Origin: Solirubrobacteraceae bacterium
GTDB lineage: Bacteria > Actinomycetota > Thermoleophilia > Solirubrobacterales > Solirubrobacteraceae
Assembly: GCA_029263125.1 (NCBI GenBank)
Contig: JAJCYD010000010.1
Span: forward strand, 1-64,000
Direction: 5' to 3'
DNA length: 64,000 bases
Part shown: piece after piece, positions 24,873 to 34,464 of the stretch
Layout: every line of letters begins with the position of its first letter
Position numbering within the stretch: the stretch's first letter is position 1
Notes under the pieces: generated by a model
Database searches by the model: none
Seen by the model: the letters and a program-made list of their open reading frames with translations, nothing else
Told to the model about the DNA's origin: nothing
Position numbers and translations under genes: made by a program

Positions 24873-25799
24873 GTGCGCGGCCGGGCGAGCGCGCTTGCCG
24901 CCGCGCTCGCCCTCGGCGTCGTCGCGTGCGGTGGCTCCGACTCGCAGACGCCGCAGGTCACAACGACCGCCACCACGACAGCGACCGCAGCTGCCGCGGC
25001 CGCGCCCGCGCTGTGCGGGCCGCTGCGCAGACGGGTCACCGGCAGGATCACCACGGCGAGCGCCAGCGAGCTGTCAGGTCTCGTGCGGTCGCGCTCGCAG
25101 CCGGGTGTGCTGTGGACCCACAACGACTCCGGTGACCGCGCGCGCCTGCTCGCGGTCGGTGACGACGGCCGCCTGCGTGGCGAGTTCACGGTGCCCGGCG
25201 CCGTCAACGTCGACTGGGAGGACATCGCGATCCGCGGCCGCACGCTGTACATCGCCGATATCGGCGACAACGTCGCGGCTCGGACATCCGTCACGGTCTA
25301 CCGCGTGGCGGAGCCTCGCGTCGCCGATGGCGCCCGCTCGACCGCGCCGGCGACGCCGATCGAGCTGCGCTATCCGCGCGGCCCGCGCGACGCCGAGGCG
25401 CTGCTCGTCGATCCGGTCAGCGGATCGCTCGTGATCGTGGAGAAGCGCTTCGACGGGAGATCCGGCGTCTACGTCGCCGATCGGCCCACCGGCGGAGCGG
25501 TCAGCACGCTGCGCATGTCCGGGCGCCTGTCGCTCGGCCTGGCAGAGCTCGTCACGGCCGCTGACGTGTCGGCCGACGGCCGCACGCTCGCGCTGCGCAC
25601 CTACACGACGCTGCTCGTCTGGAGCCGGCGCCGTGGTGAGAGCGTGGCGGCGGCACTGCGCCGCCGACCCTGCGCCAGCGACGTCGATTTCGAGGGGGAG
25701 GGGCAGGGCGAGGCGCTGGCCCTCAGCGGCAGCGGTCGATCCGCCTACACGGTGCCGGAGGGAACCCGTCCGGCGATACGCGCCTACATGCCACGTTGA
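24873..25799 (+). CDS. Lipoprotein, probable beta-propeller
   Basis: This 308-residue protein has a GTG start and a signal peptide with a VVAC lipobox, so it would be lipid-anchored outside the membrane. After a Thr/Ala-rich linker, the mature protein has repeating strands such as GVLWTHNDSGDRARLLAV, WEDIAIRGRTLYIADIGDN and DAEALLVDPVSGSLVIVEKR. These resemble six-bladed propellers of esterase-like or PQQ-like lipoproteins. No catalytic site is evident. It starts 20 bases after the small paralogue pair and may be in their transcript. Confidence 0.75.
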   Translation: MRGRASALAAALALGVVACGGSDSQTPQVTTTATTTATAAAAAAPALCGPLRRRVTGRITTASASELSGLVRSRSQPGVLWTHNDSGDRARLLAVGDDGRLRGEFTVPGAVNVDWEDIAIRGRTLYIADIGDNVAARTSVTVYRVAEPRVADGARSTAPATPIELRYPRGPRDAEALLVDPVSGSLVIVEKRFDGRSGVYVADRPTGGAVSTLRMSGRLSLGLAELVTAADVSADGRTLALRTYTTLLVWSRRRGESVAAALRRRPCASDVDFEGEGQGEALALSGSGRSAYTVPEGTRPAIRAYMPR

Positions 25800-25904
25800 G
25801 ATCGGGGTTTAGTCCCGCCGAGGCCGGGCAACACCTTGATCAGAGCCCGCCGAGAGCTTTGGTTCGGCCCATAACCCCCCCCGCCTGCCCCGCTCTCGGC
25901 TCCA

Positions 25905-25933
25905 GCGCCCGGTCCTTCCCCAAGGCCGGGCGC
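25905..25933. terminator. GC-rich hairpin before the RpiR gene
   Basis: GCGCCCGG plus CCTT pairs with AAGG plus CCGGGCGC around a CCCC loop, with one bulged T: a 12-pair stem. It sits in the 217-base gap between the propeller lipoprotein and rpiR. It is probably a terminator for the lipoprotein transcript; a role in the RpiR leader is possible. Nothing else in the gap is recognisable. Confidence 0.45.
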
Positions 25934-26016
25934 GGTTCGTTAAGCGCCCGCTCTCGCCGTTCGTCGGGCGCGCTGCAAAGGAACGCGGGCGGGCCCGTCG
26001 AATCAGCTTCTCGTCC

Positions 26017-26880
26017 ATGAAGAGATCTGCAACGACGGCGGCCCCCGAGTCGCTCTCCACCTACATCCAGGCCCGCTTCGACGACTTCTCGCGCTCGCAG
26101 AAGGACGTCGCCCAGTACATCGTCGACCATCTCGACGAGGTCGCCTTCCAGACCGCGGAGGAGCTTGCACGGCGTGCGAACACCTCGTCGAGCACCGTCG
26201 TGCGCTTCTCGCAGGCGCTGGGCTTCGAGGGCTACCCCGAGCTGCAGCACTCCGCTCGCGAGGAGTACCGGCGCAGGCACGCGACGTCGCCGGTCACGAC
26301 GGAGTTCGCGGGCACCGCCGCGCCGCTGTTCTCGCTGGATCAGAACGAGTTCGAGACGATGCTCGCCGCCGATCACGTCAACGTCGAGGACACCGCGCGC
26401 AAGGTCTCTCGCTCGGAGGTCGAGGCCGCCGTCGAGGCGATCGCGACGACGCCCCGCCTGCTCGTCGCCGGCACCGACCAGATGGCATTCTTCGCCTCCT
26501 ACCTGCGCCACCTGCTGATGCTGCTGGACCTGCGCGCGGAGATCGTCGCAAGTCCCTCCCAGGAAGCGCTGGGGCGGCTCAGCCGCATCGACGAGGAGAC
26601 GCTCGTCATCGGGCTGTCGGCGGGCCGTCCGCATCCGCTCGTCGTGCGCGCGATGAAGCTCGCGCGCCACCGCAAGGCGCGCACGATGGCGATCACCGAC
26701 GCGACGCTCTCGGAGGTCGCCAAGCTCGCCCAGATCCGGCTGTACTACTCCTCCAACAGCCCCGCCTACGTGCGCTCGCACACGGCGCTGCTGAGCATGG
26801 TCCAGGCGCTGGCCTACGGGGTCTACGCCCGCGATGCCGACGGCTACGCCGACCGCATCAAGGCGTTCAAGCTGAAGTAG
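26017..26880 (+). CDS. MurR/RpiR-family transcriptional regulator
   Basis: This 287-residue protein has an N-terminal RpiR helix-turn-helix (residues 12-90), including [18 protein letters not shown] and [26 protein letters not shown]-terminal SIS sugar-phosphate-binding domain spans about residues 130-270. Family members sense phosphosugars and control sugar or amino-sugar catabolism. Here it lies 31 bases upstream of pdxS, so it may sense a pentose or triose phosphate, the PdxS substrates, but pdxS has its own promoter-like box. Its true target is unproven. Confidence 0.9.
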   Translation: MKRSATTAAPESLSTYIQARFDDFSRSQKDVAQYIVDHLDEVAFQTAEELARRANTSSSTVVRFSQALGFEGYPELQHSAREEYRRRHATSPVTTEFAGTAAPLFSLDQNEFETMLAADHVNVEDTARKVSRSEVEAAVEAIATTPRLLVAGTDQMAFFASYLRHLLMLLDLRAEIVASPSQEALGRLSRIDEETLVIGLSAGRPHPLVVRAMKLARHRKARTMAITDATLSEVAKLAQIRLYYSSNSPAYVRSHTALLSMVQALAYGVYARDADGYADRIKAFKLK

Positions 26881-26898
26881 GCGCCGAAGCCTCGCCGT

Positions 26899-26904
26899 TA
26901 GACT
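26899..26904 (+). promoter_or_regulatory. Putative -10 box of pdxS
   Basis: TAGACT ends 7 bases before the GTG of pdxS. It lies in the 31-base gap after rpiR, so pdxST need not depend on read-through from the regulator gene. Confidence 0.5.
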
Positions 26905-26911
26905 GGGCTGG

Positions 26912-27796
26912 GTGAGAGACGAAGCGACATTCCGCGTCAAGGCGGGCCTTGCCGAGATGCTCAAGGGCGGCGTGATCATGGACGTCGTCGACGCCGAGCA
27001 GGCGGGCATCGCCGAGTCCGCCGGCGCAGCCGCGGTGATGGCCCTTGAGCGCGTGCCGGCCGACATCCGCCGTGACGGCGGGGTCGCTCGGATGTCCGAT
27101 CCCGCGATGATCAAGGCGATCCAGGACGCGGTCACGATCCCGGTGATGGCCAAGGCGCGCATCGGCCACATCGCCGAGGCGCAGGTGCTCGAGGCGCTCG
27201 AAGTCGACTACATCGACGAGTCGGAGGTGCTGACGCCGGCCGACGACGCCAACCACATCGACAAGTGGCCGTTCAGCGTCCCATTCGTGTGTGGTGCGAC
27301 GAACCTCGGCGAGGCGCTGCGGCGCATCGGCGAGGGCGCCGCGATGATCCGCTCCAAGGGCGAGGCGGGCACCGGCGACATCGTCGAGGCGGTGCGTCAC
27401 ATGCGGTCGATTCGCGCCGATATCCGGCGCCTGGCGACGCTCGACGAATCCGAGCTCGCGACGGCAGCCAAGGAGCTCGGCGCCCCGCTGGATCTCGTCC
27501 GCGGCGTCGCGCACGAGGGTGGCCTGCCCGTCGTGCTGTTCTGTGCCGGGGGCATCGCGACCCCCGCCGACGCGTCGCTGATGATGCAGCTCGGTGCGGA
27601 GGGCGTCTTCGTCGGCTCTGGCATCTTCAAGTCCTCAGATCCGCAGGCGCGGGCGCAGGCGATCGTCGAGGCAACGACGCACTTCGCCGACGCCGAGCGC
27701 GTCGCACGCGCGTCAGAGGGACTCGGCGAGGCGATGACGTCGCTGGAGACGAGCTCGCTGCACGGCGAGCAGCTGCTGGCCCAGCGCGGCTGGTAG
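26912..27796 (+). CDS. pdxS: Pyridoxal 5'-phosphate synthase, lyase subunit PdxS
   Basis: This 294-residue (beta/alpha)8 enzyme combines ribose 5-phosphate, glyceraldehyde 3-phosphate and ammonia into PLP, working in a 12+12 complex with PdxT. Diagnostic segments are [33 protein letters not shown] with the first catalytic Lys, [12 protein letters not shown], and the second catalytic Lys in [10 protein letters not shown]. The length matches the family. It is followed by pdxT after 8 bases. The GTG start is supported by the upstream TAGACT box. Confidence 0.98.
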   Translation: MRDEATFRVKAGLAEMLKGGVIMDVVDAEQAGIAESAGAAAVMALERVPADIRRDGGVARMSDPAMIKAIQDAVTIPVMAKARIGHIAEAQVLEALEVDYIDESEVLTPADDANHIDKWPFSVPFVCGATNLGEALRRIGEGAAMIRSKGEAGTGDIVEAVRHMRSIRADIRRLATLDESELATAAKELGAPLDLVRGVAHEGGLPVVLFCAGGIATPADASLMMQLGAEGVFVGSGIFKSSDPQARAQAIVEATTHFADAERVARASEGLGEAMTSLETSSLHGEQLLAQRGW

Positions 27797-27804
27797 GCCA
27801 CCCC

Positions 27805-28356
27805 ATGATCGGTGTGCTCGCGCTGCAGGGCGGCTTCGCGGCGCACGCCCGGATGCTGCGCAGCTTGGGAGCGCACGTCCGCGAGGTGCGCGTTCCCGGC
27901 GACCTGGCTCACCTGGATGGGCTCGTCATGCCCGGCGGCGAGTCGACGACGATGACCCTCGGCATCGAGCGCGAGGGACTCGCCGACCCGCTTCGCGAGC
28001 TGGCGGCCTCGGGCACACCGATCCTCGCCACGTGCGCGGGGCTGATCATGCTCGACCGCGAGCACCTCGGCGTGATGGACATCGTGGCGCGGCGCAACGC
28101 GTTCGGGCGCCAGGTGCGGTCATTCGAGGCGGACGTCGCGGTCGCCGGCTTCCCCGGGCCACCGGTGCGAGCGATCTTCATCCGTGCGCCCTGGATCGCC
28201 GAACACGCCGACGACGTCGAGATCCTCGCGTCGGTTGACGGGCACGCGATCGCCGCACGCCAGGGCAACCTGCTGGCAGTCGCGTTTCACCTCGAGCTTG
28301 GTGCTGACACGCGGTTGCACGAGCACTTCCTGCAACTCAGCGCGGTGTCACCGTGA
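27805..28356 (+). CDS. pdxT: Pyridoxal 5'-phosphate synthase, glutaminase subunit PdxT
   Basis: This 183-residue class I glutaminase releases ammonia from glutamine and channels it to PdxS. It starts MIGVLALQGGFAAHARML, has the PGGESTTM oxyanion segment, the nucleophile Cys in ATCAGLIML, and the His-x-Glu pair in AFHLELG near the end. The length is slightly below the usual 190-200 but all catalytic parts are present. The last 9 bases overlap the convergent lipoprotein gene. Confidence 0.96.
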   Translation: MIGVLALQGGFAAHARMLRSLGAHVREVRVPGDLAHLDGLVMPGGESTTMTLGIEREGLADPLRELAASGTPILATCAGLIMLDREHLGVMDIVARRNAFGRQVRSFEADVAVAGFPGPPVRAIFIRAPWIAEHADDVEILASVDGHAIAARQGNLLAVAFHLELGADTRLHEHFLQLSAVSP

Positions 28357-29265
28357 GCTGTCGCTGATCAGCCTCGTGCTCTCGTCGGGCAGGCAGTTGG
28401 ATGGTGCGTCGCCCGCGTTCTCCGCCAGCCTGACGAACTCGTCGGTCGCGTCGAAGACGATCGATTCGTCGGGGACCTCGATGCGCAGCGTGGGGTCGTA
28501 CCTGGTCACGTTCAGCGTGAGGGCGGCCGCCGGTTGCCCGGGCAGCTGGAAGCGCAGGCGAAAACGGCGGACGAGGTCCTTGTCGTCGACCCAGAAGACA
28601 TAGCTGAGCGTGACGTCGCCGAGGGTGTCCAGGCAGCCGGGAAGGTCCTTATCGGCGATGAGGTCCAGGATCTCGGCGTACGTCGTGGTGACGCGATAGC
28701 GCTTGGTCATCACGTCGCCGATGCGCTCCGGTCCCGCATCTTCGATCTTCGGCTGAAGCTTCTTCAACAGGTCCAGCGCTTCCTTCGGAGTCTGGTTCTC
28801 CAGGCGCCGCAGTTCCGCGAATCCAGCGGCTTCGGCGAGCTTGTCCTGGTCGACCTTGATCCATTTCGTGCCGGAGGGGATCGCGTTGTCCAGGCGCCTG
28901 CCGATCGAGGGGTCGATCGGCACGATCTCAAACGGCTCGTCGATGAAGCTCTCGCTGCGCTCGCCGCCGACGATGATCACGGTGCGCACCCGCTGCTCGT
29001 CTGCCTGGATCTGTCCGTAGCCGCGGAACGTCGCCAAGCTTCCGTCGTCGTCGCTGATGCGTCCGCGCAGGGTGTAGCGAACGCCGAGATCCTTTTCGGC
29101 GTCGTTGACGCGCTGCAGTGCTTCAAAGAGCGGGTTGTCGCCGGCGCCGTCGTCTCCGCAGCCGGACCAGCCGTATGCCAGTGCGACACATATGGCGAGC
29201 ATCCCCACTCGTATGATGCCGCGTCTGATCGCCCGAGTCTTGCAGATCAGCGGCGGTTGTTGCAC
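28348..29265 (-). CDS. Putative lipoprotein (LppX/LprG-like fold possible)
   Basis: This protein is up to 305 residues long. A basic N-terminus and hydrophobic stretch lead to a GWSGC lipobox, so it is probably membrane-anchored outside the cell. The mature part contains VRYTLRGRISDDDG, then KYRVTTTYAEILDL-like strands and FWVDDKDLVRRFRLRFQLPG. This pattern resembles mycobacterial LppX/LprG lipid-carrier lipoproteins or the Lol-type fold (weak, by eye). The start is uncertain: TTG at 29265 gives a positively charged signal, while ATG at 29202 gives a shorter one. Confidence 0.7.
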   Translation of the reverse strand: MQQPPLICKTRAIRRGIIRVGMLAICVALAYGWSGCGDDGAGDNPLFEALQRVNDAEKDLGVRYTLRGRISDDDGSLATFRGYGQIQADEQRVRTVIIVGGERSESFIDEPFEIVPIDPSIGRRLDNAIPSGTKWIKVDQDKLAEAAGFAELRRLENQTPKEALDLLKKLQPKIEDAGPERIGDVMTKRYRVTTTYAEILDLIADKDLPGCLDTLGDVTLSYVFWVDDKDLVRRFRLRFQLPGQPAAALTLNVTRYDPTLRIEVPDESIVFDATDEFVRLAENAGDAPSNCLPDESTRLISDSSR

Positions 29266-29280
29266 AAACCTGCGGGCGCT

Positions 29281-30240
29281 TCACTGCACCTTGTCTTCGG
29301 CTTCACCCGGCCGTACCACAAGACGGCGTAGAGACAGGCGCACGCGCCGCCCCAGCGGCATGTCGGTCGGAGGCCTCGCCTGCACGGTGCCGTCGCGCAC
29401 CTTCGGCCATTCCGATGCCACTTCGGCGCCGAAGAGAAAGACATTGGAGGTCACGAAGACGAAGACCAGGAACGCGACGACGCTTCCCAGCGACGCGTAC
29501 ACCGCGCCGTAGTCGGCGACGTACTCCAGGTAGATCGTGAAGCCCGCCTTGGCCGCCTCGACGCCGAGCGTCGCGGCCAGCGCTCCGGGCCACGCGTCGC
29601 GCACGCCGGTGCTCGCTGCCGGCACGAGCCCGAACAGCAGCAGGAACACGCCGAAGGACAGCAGCGCGGGGACGAGCTGGCCGCCGAGCAGGATCGCCTC
29701 GCGGGCAAACGCCCCGGGCTCGCCCAACGTGTCCCCGATCGACGCGACGAGCCGCACCGACAGCGTGACCGCCAGCGACGTCATGATCACGATCCCGGCG
29801 CAGAGCACGAGCAGCAGGTCGATGAGCTTGCCCTGAAGCGGGGGACGCGGATCCTCGACATCCCAGGCCGCGTTGAGCGCCTGGCGCACCGCTCCCATCA
29901 CCGCGCTTGCCGTGAACACCAACCCGGCGGCTCCGGCGATGCCGAAGCCGCGCCCCTCGGTGGTCACCGAGCGCAGGAGCTCCTCGAGCTGCTTGGCGCC
30001 CGCGTCCTCGCGCAGCGGCACGTTGTCGAGCACGAACGCGATGACCCGCATGCGCGCGGCGCCGTCGTCGACCACCAGGCCGAAGGTCGCCGCGAGCAGG
30101 ATCGCCAGCGGAAACAGCGACAGCAGCGCGTAGTAGGAGATCGCCGCCGCGCGCTGCGGGCAGTGATCGTCGAAGAACTCGGAGGCCGCCCGCCGTGCGA
30201 CCGTCTTCGCATGCCCGGCCGCTCGCGTGATCTGCTTCAC
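29281..30240 (-). CDS. YihY/BrkB-family inner membrane protein
   Basis: This 319-residue integral membrane protein has about six hydrophobic helices. The N-terminal segment CPQRAAAISYYALLSLFPLAILL is the YihY/virulence-factor-BrkB signature. Later helices include IAGAAGLVFTASAVMGAV and LIDLLLVLCAGIVIMTSL. The family was once misnamed ribonuclease BN and its activity is uncertain; lipid or metabolite export has been proposed. It ends 15 bases from the lipoprotein start, so the two may be cotranscribed. Confidence 0.9.
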   Translation of the reverse strand: MKQITRAAGHAKTVARRAASEFFDDHCPQRAAAISYYALLSLFPLAILLAATFGLVVDDGAARMRVIAFVLDNVPLREDAGAKQLEELLRSVTTEGRGFGIAGAAGLVFTASAVMGAVRQALNAAWDVEDPRPPLQGKLIDLLLVLCAGIVIMTSLAVTLSVRLVASIGDTLGEPGAFAREAILLGGQLVPALLSFGVFLLLFGLVPAASTGVRDAWPGALAATLGVEAAKAGFTIYLEYVADYGAVYASLGSVVAFLVFVFVTSNVFLFGAEVASEWPKVRDGTVQARPPTDMPLGRRVRLSLRRLVVRPGEAEDKVQ

Positions 30241-30435
30241 CCTCGAGCCCCTACCCGTTCTCGGGATCGAGACCGGCAGGACGGCAGACCAACCAGCAGG
30301 CGACCGTCCGGCTCATCGCTGCCGGCCACGGATACGCCGCGGCGGTGGCGCGCGCCCGCGGTTTGCGCCAGCGCCAGGCCGAGTCCCGTGAGGTAGTCAG
30401 GCGCCGTTCAGGCAACTGCTGGAACGCTTGAGCAC

Positions 30436-31230
30436 ATGACAGCCACCACGCTTCCAGCACCACGGCGCTCCGCGCGCCAGATGCTCAACAAGGTCCCGGA
30501 GGTGACGCTCTACTTCTGGATCATCAAGATCATGGCCACGACGGTCGGGGAGACGGCCGCCGACTACCTCAACGACACGCTCGGCTTCGGCCTGACGAAC
30601 ACGACCTACGTCATGGGCGCCCTGCTGCTGGCCGCGCTGGGCTATCAGCTCAAGACGCGCCGCTACGTGCCGCCGATCTACTGGCTCGTCGTCGTCTTCA
30701 TCAGCATCGTGGGCACGTTGATCACCGACAACCTGACCGACGTCGCGGGCGTGCCGCTGGCGACGAGCACCGCCGCGTTCAGCGTGGCGCTGGCCCTCAT
30801 CTTCGCGGGCTGGTTTGCCAGCGAGCGCACACTGTCGATCCACACGATCGTGACCTCCAAGCGGGAAGGCTGGTACTGGCTGACGATCCTCTGCACGTTT
30901 GCGCTGGGCACCGCCGCCGGCGACCTCGCGGCCGAGCAGCTGAACCTCGGCTACGGCGTGTCGGCCGCGATCTTCGGCGGGCTGATCGCGCTGATTACGA
31001 TCGCGCACTACCGCCTGCGACTCAACGCGGTGCTGGCGTTCTGGCTGGCCTACATCCTGACGAGGCCGCTCGGCGCGTCGATCGGCGACGGCCTCTCCCA
31101 GACTCGCGCCGACGGCGGGCTGGGTCTCGGGACGACCGGCACGACCGTGTTGTTCCTTGCGACGATCCTGGCCGTCGTCACCTACCTCACGGTCACCAGG
31201 CGCGATGCCACCGAGCTTCAGACGGCCTGA
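30436..31230 (+). CDS. COG4705-type multi-pass membrane protein
   Basis: This 264-residue protein has seven or eight hydrophobic segments. It begins with LNKVPEVTLYFWIIKIMATTVGETAADYL, the recognisable opening of the COG4705 uncharacterised membrane-anchored family. A related motif, TFALGTAAGDLAAEQL, recurs in the middle, suggesting an internal two-fold repeat. The function is unknown; family members often sit near stress or metal-response genes. It is separated by 2 bases from the PAP2 gene, so the two are an operon. Confidence 0.85.
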   Translation: MTATTLPAPRRSARQMLNKVPEVTLYFWIIKIMATTVGETAADYLNDTLGFGLTNTTYVMGALLLAALGYQLKTRRYVPPIYWLVVVFISIVGTLITDNLTDVAGVPLATSTAAFSVALALIFAGWFASERTLSIHTIVTSKREGWYWLTILCTFALGTAAGDLAAEQLNLGYGVSAAIFGGLIALITIAHYRLRLNAVLAFWLAYILTRPLGASIGDGLSQTRADGGLGLGTTGTTVLFLATILAVVTYLTVTRRDATELQTA

Positions 31231-31232
31231 CG

Positions 31233-31829
31233 GTGGACGCTGCCCTGCTGCACGCGCTCAACGGGTTCGCCGTTCGCCACGACGGCTTCGAGGACCCGCT
31301 CGCGCTCTACGTCGCGGCGTCGCAGGCGCTGTTCCTGGCGCTCGTCGCGGTGCTCGGGATCGCCGGAGGGGCCGGCGGCGCGCGGCGGCGCGCCGCGGCG
31401 GCGGCCGGGCTCGCCGCAGGTCTGGGCCTGGCGATCGCCCAGGTGATCTCGCGCGTGGTCGATCGTCCGCGCCCGTTCGTCGACGATCCCTCGGGGGTGC
31501 ATCTGTTCGCGCGTCACGCCGCGGACGCGGGCTTTCCCAGCGATCACGCGACGGCGGCGTTCGCGATCGCCACCGCGATCTTCCTGCGCGACCGGCGCCT
31601 GGGAGCGATCGTGCTCGCCTTCGCCGGGCTGCTCGCCGTAGGCCGCGTCGCGCTCGGCGTGCACTACCCGTCGGATGTGCTCGCGGGCGGCGTGCTCGGG
31701 GTGGTGGTGGCGCTTGGGATGACGGCGCGGCCGATCGCGCGCCGGGTCGACGCGCTGGCCGACCGCGCTGGCCGGATCGTCGACCTGCTGCTGCGCCGAT
31801 CATCGCGGCGGCGCGCGTTCACGGGGTGA
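31233..31829 (+). CDS. PAP2-family membrane phosphatase
   Basis: This 198-residue PAP2 phosphatase would dephosphorylate undecaprenyl diphosphate or a lipid phosphate at the membrane. The three catalytic motifs are visible: RVVDRPRPF (motif 1, about residue 70), PSDHATAAF (motif 2, with Asp where Gly is usual) and GRVALGVHYPSDVLAG (motif 3). Helices flank them. It begins 2 bases after the COG4705 gene with GTG. The glycan genes downstream would fit a lipid-carrier recycling role, which is an inference. Confidence 0.88.
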   Translation: MDAALLHALNGFAVRHDGFEDPLALYVAASQALFLALVAVLGIAGGAGGARRRAAAAAGLAAGLGLAIAQVISRVVDRPRPFVDDPSGVHLFARHAADAGFPSDHATAAFAIATAIFLRDRRLGAIVLAFAGLLAVGRVALGVHYPSDVLAGGVLGVVVALGMTARPIARRVDALADRAGRIVDLLLRRSSRRRAFTG

Positions 31830-31898
31830 TCACACCGGCCGCGCGCTCAGCGGGAACGCTGCCCGGCGACACGGTTTCCGACCTTCTGGAGCGCATCG

Positions 31899-33300
31899 AT
31901 GACAACGCCCGACCCGTCCGATGACCATCGCACCGACGAGGGTCTCTCACGCCGGACGATGCTGGAGCGCTCGGCCAGCGCGAGCCTGGGCATCGCCCTG
32001 AGCGGCAGCATTCCCGGGCTGCTCGGGGCCGCCGAGGCGCGCTGGCTGCGCGAGGTCGGCTACGGGCCGCTCGTGCCCGATCGGGCCGGGATCCTGTCGC
32101 TGCCGGAGGGCTTCAGCTACACGATCGTCGCGCAGTCGGGCGTCACGACGCTCGGAAGCGGCGAGCCGACCCCCGACGACACCGACGGCACGGCAAGCTT
32201 CGTGCGCCGCGGCGGCGGCAGCGTCCTCGTGTCCAACCACGAGATCGGCGGCAACGAGACCTTCAAGGTCCCGGCGCTCCCCGGCCTGACCTACGACGAC
32301 AAGGCCGGCGGCGGCGGCACCACGACAATCGAGGTCGATCGCAGCGGCGAGCGCGTCAGCGAGATCGTCTCGCTCGCGGGCACGCACAACAACTGCGCCG
32401 GCGGGCGCACGCCATGGGAGACCTGGCTGACCTGCGAGGAGACCGAGTCGACCCTCGCCGGCGGCAAGCGACACGGCTACGTCTTCGAGGTGGACCCCTA
32501 TGACCAGCGGGCCAACATAAGCCCGCAGCCGATCAAGGCGCTGGGTCGCTTCGCGCACGAATCGGTCGCGGTCGATCCGCACTTCGGGCGCATCTTCATG
32601 ACCGAGGACGCCAGCAACCCCAATGGGCTGGTGTACCGCTGGATGGCGCCCCTGCGCTCGCTGCGGCTTCGCAAGGGCTCATTGCGGCGCCTGACCGACG
32701 ATGCTGGCAGCCTGCAAGCGATGGTGGCGTTCACGCGCGGCGGAGCATTCGTGCCCGACCTCTCGGTGGCGACGCAGCCGGGAACGACCTACCCGGGTGC
32801 GCTGGGTCGACGTGCCCGACCGCGACGCCGCGAGCGTCTCCACGCGCAAGCAGCTCGAACAGGTCACCCGCAGCCGCAAGCTGGAGGGCATGTGGTGGGG
32901 TGATGGCGGCGCGTACGTCGTCGCGTCCTTCGCACGCACCTCCGATGGCAGCGCATCCCAGCACGACGGTCAGGTCTGGTTCGTCGATCCCTGGCGCGAC
33001 ACGATCGAGCTCAAGCTGCACTTCGCCTACACGCCGGGCGACGACGACACCGATCCCGACGGACCCGACAACATCACGGTGTCGCCGTACGGCGGCGTGA
33101 TTCTCGCCGAGGACGGCGAAGGCGTGCAGCACCTCGTCGGCGCGACCGATCGCGGCGAGACCTACTTCTTCGCGCGCAACGACCGCAACGGCTCGGAGTT
33201 CACCGGGCCGACCTTCTCGCGCGACCGCAGGACGCTGTTCGCCAACATCCAGTCGCCCGGCGCCACGTTCGCGATCCGCGGGCCGTTTCGCCACCAGTAG
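31899..33300 (+). pseudogene. PhoX-type (DUF839) phosphatase gene with a frameshift
   Basis: The 5' part (31899 to about 32797) encodes a Tat-like signal (LSRRTMLERSASA) and the DUF839/PhoX beta-propeller with VLVSNHEIGGNE, LAGTHNNCAGGRTPWETWLTCEE and HESVAVDP. Without correction this frame ends at 32903 in arginine-rich nonsense. The propeller resumes one frame away with VRWVDVPDRDA and continues intact to 33300. Removing one G from the GGG at 32795-32797 joins the two parts into about 466 residues. It could be a true recent mutation or a sequencing/assembly error; everything else in the gene looks conserved. Confidence 0.85.
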
Positions 33301-33363
33301 CCCGGCTGGGCGGCTCAAGCGCGTCCGGCGGGGCGATGCGGATGGATGCGCGACGATGTGCCG

Positions 33364-34464
33364 ATGCGCGTGCTCATCGTCACCGCCTCGATCGGCGCCG
33401 GCCACGATGTGCCGGCGGCGGTGCTCGCCGGCGCGCTGCGAGAACGCGGCGCGACACCCGAGGTCGTCGACGGCCTCGAGGTGGGCGGGCCGGTGGCCCG
33501 CGCGATCGTCGGCGGCGCCTCGTCGCTGGAGACCACAGCGGGCAACATCGCCTTCGAGGCCGGCTACCTGCTCGGCACGCGCTACGCCCCGATGCGGCGC
33601 GCCGGCTCGCGTGTCATCGAGCAGATCATGCGCCGCCGCTACGAACGCTTCCTCGCCGAGCATCCGTCGGACGTCATCGTCTCGACGTACCCGCTGACCA
33701 CCGAGCTGCTTGGGCGCATGCGGTGCTCCGGCGCGCTCGCCACGCCGGTGGTCAGCGCGATCACCGATCTCGCCGCGCTGCACTACTGGGCGCATCCGGG
33801 CGTTGACCTGCACCTGCTCACCCACCCAGAATCCGAGCCCGAGGTTCGGGAGATCGCAGGGCTGCGCACGCGCGTCGCCGCGGTCCACGGGCTGACGGAC
33901 CCGCGCTTCTGCGACCCGCCGCCGCGCAGCGCCGCGCGCGAGGAGCTCGGGCTGGCGGGCCGCGGGTCGCTCGTCGTGGTCTCCGGCGGCGGCTGGGGGG
34001 TGGGCGACCTGTCGGGCGCGACCGACACGGCGCTGCACTACGGCGCCGACAGCGTCGTGCTGCTCGTCGGCCACAACGACGGCGCCCTCGCGCGGATGCG
34101 GGAGGCCTACGGCGCGGACGATCGCGTGCAGATCTGGGGCTTCACCGACCGCATGGTCGCGCTGCTTGCGGCCGCCGACGTGCTGATCCACTCGACCGCC
34201 GGGCTGACGGTCCTGGAGGCGCTCATGTGCGACTGCCGCGTCATCTCCTACGGCTGGGCTCGCGGCCACATCCGCGTCAACAACGCCGCCTATGAGCGCC
34301 TGGGGATGGTGGACGTCGCCAGGAACCGCACGCAGCTCGCGCACGCGCTGATCGCGGCGCTCGCCGCTGCGCCGTCAGGCTTCGGCGCTCCCGACCTCCC
34401 GGCCGCCGCCGATCTCGTGCTCGCTCTGGCCTCCGAGGGCAAGCCGGCTGACGCCCTGCGATGA
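33364..34464 (+). CDS. GT28/MGDG-synthase-like glycosyltransferase
   Basis: This 366-residue GT-B enzyme is related to diacylglycerol glucosyl/galactosyltransferases. It starts MRVLIVTASIGAGHDVPA, the N-terminal MGDG-synthase motif. The middle has VIVSTYPLTTELLG, and the donor half has VVVSGGGWGVGDLSG, WGFTDRMVALLAAADVLI and STAGLTVLEAL. It probably glycosylates a membrane lipid. The ATG at 33364 is preferred to an in-frame upstream start at 33346. The last 90 bases overlap the convergent DMT gene, unusually long for this window. Confidence 0.85.
   Translation: MRVLIVTASIGAGHDVPAAVLAGALRERGATPEVVDGLEVGGPVARAIVGGASSLETTAGNIAFEAGYLLGTRYAPMRRAGSRVIEQIMRRRYERFLAEHPSDVIVSTYPLTTELLGRMRCSGALATPVVSAITDLAALHYWAHPGVDLHLLTHPESEPEVREIAGLRTRVAAVHGLTDPRFCDPPPRSAAREELGLAGRGSLVVVSGGGWGVGDLSGATDTALHYGADSVVLLVGHNDGALARMREAYGADDRVQIWGFTDRMVALLAAADVLIHSTAGLTVLEALMCDCRVISYGWARGHIRVNNAAYERLGMVDVARNRTQLAHALIAALAAAPSGFGAPDLPAAADLVLALASEGKPADALR

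Noticed and set aside
31899-33300. Two separate genes at the PhoX locus
   Set aside because: The second frame has no start signal and continues the same propeller exactly where the first loses similarity; a frameshift explains it better.
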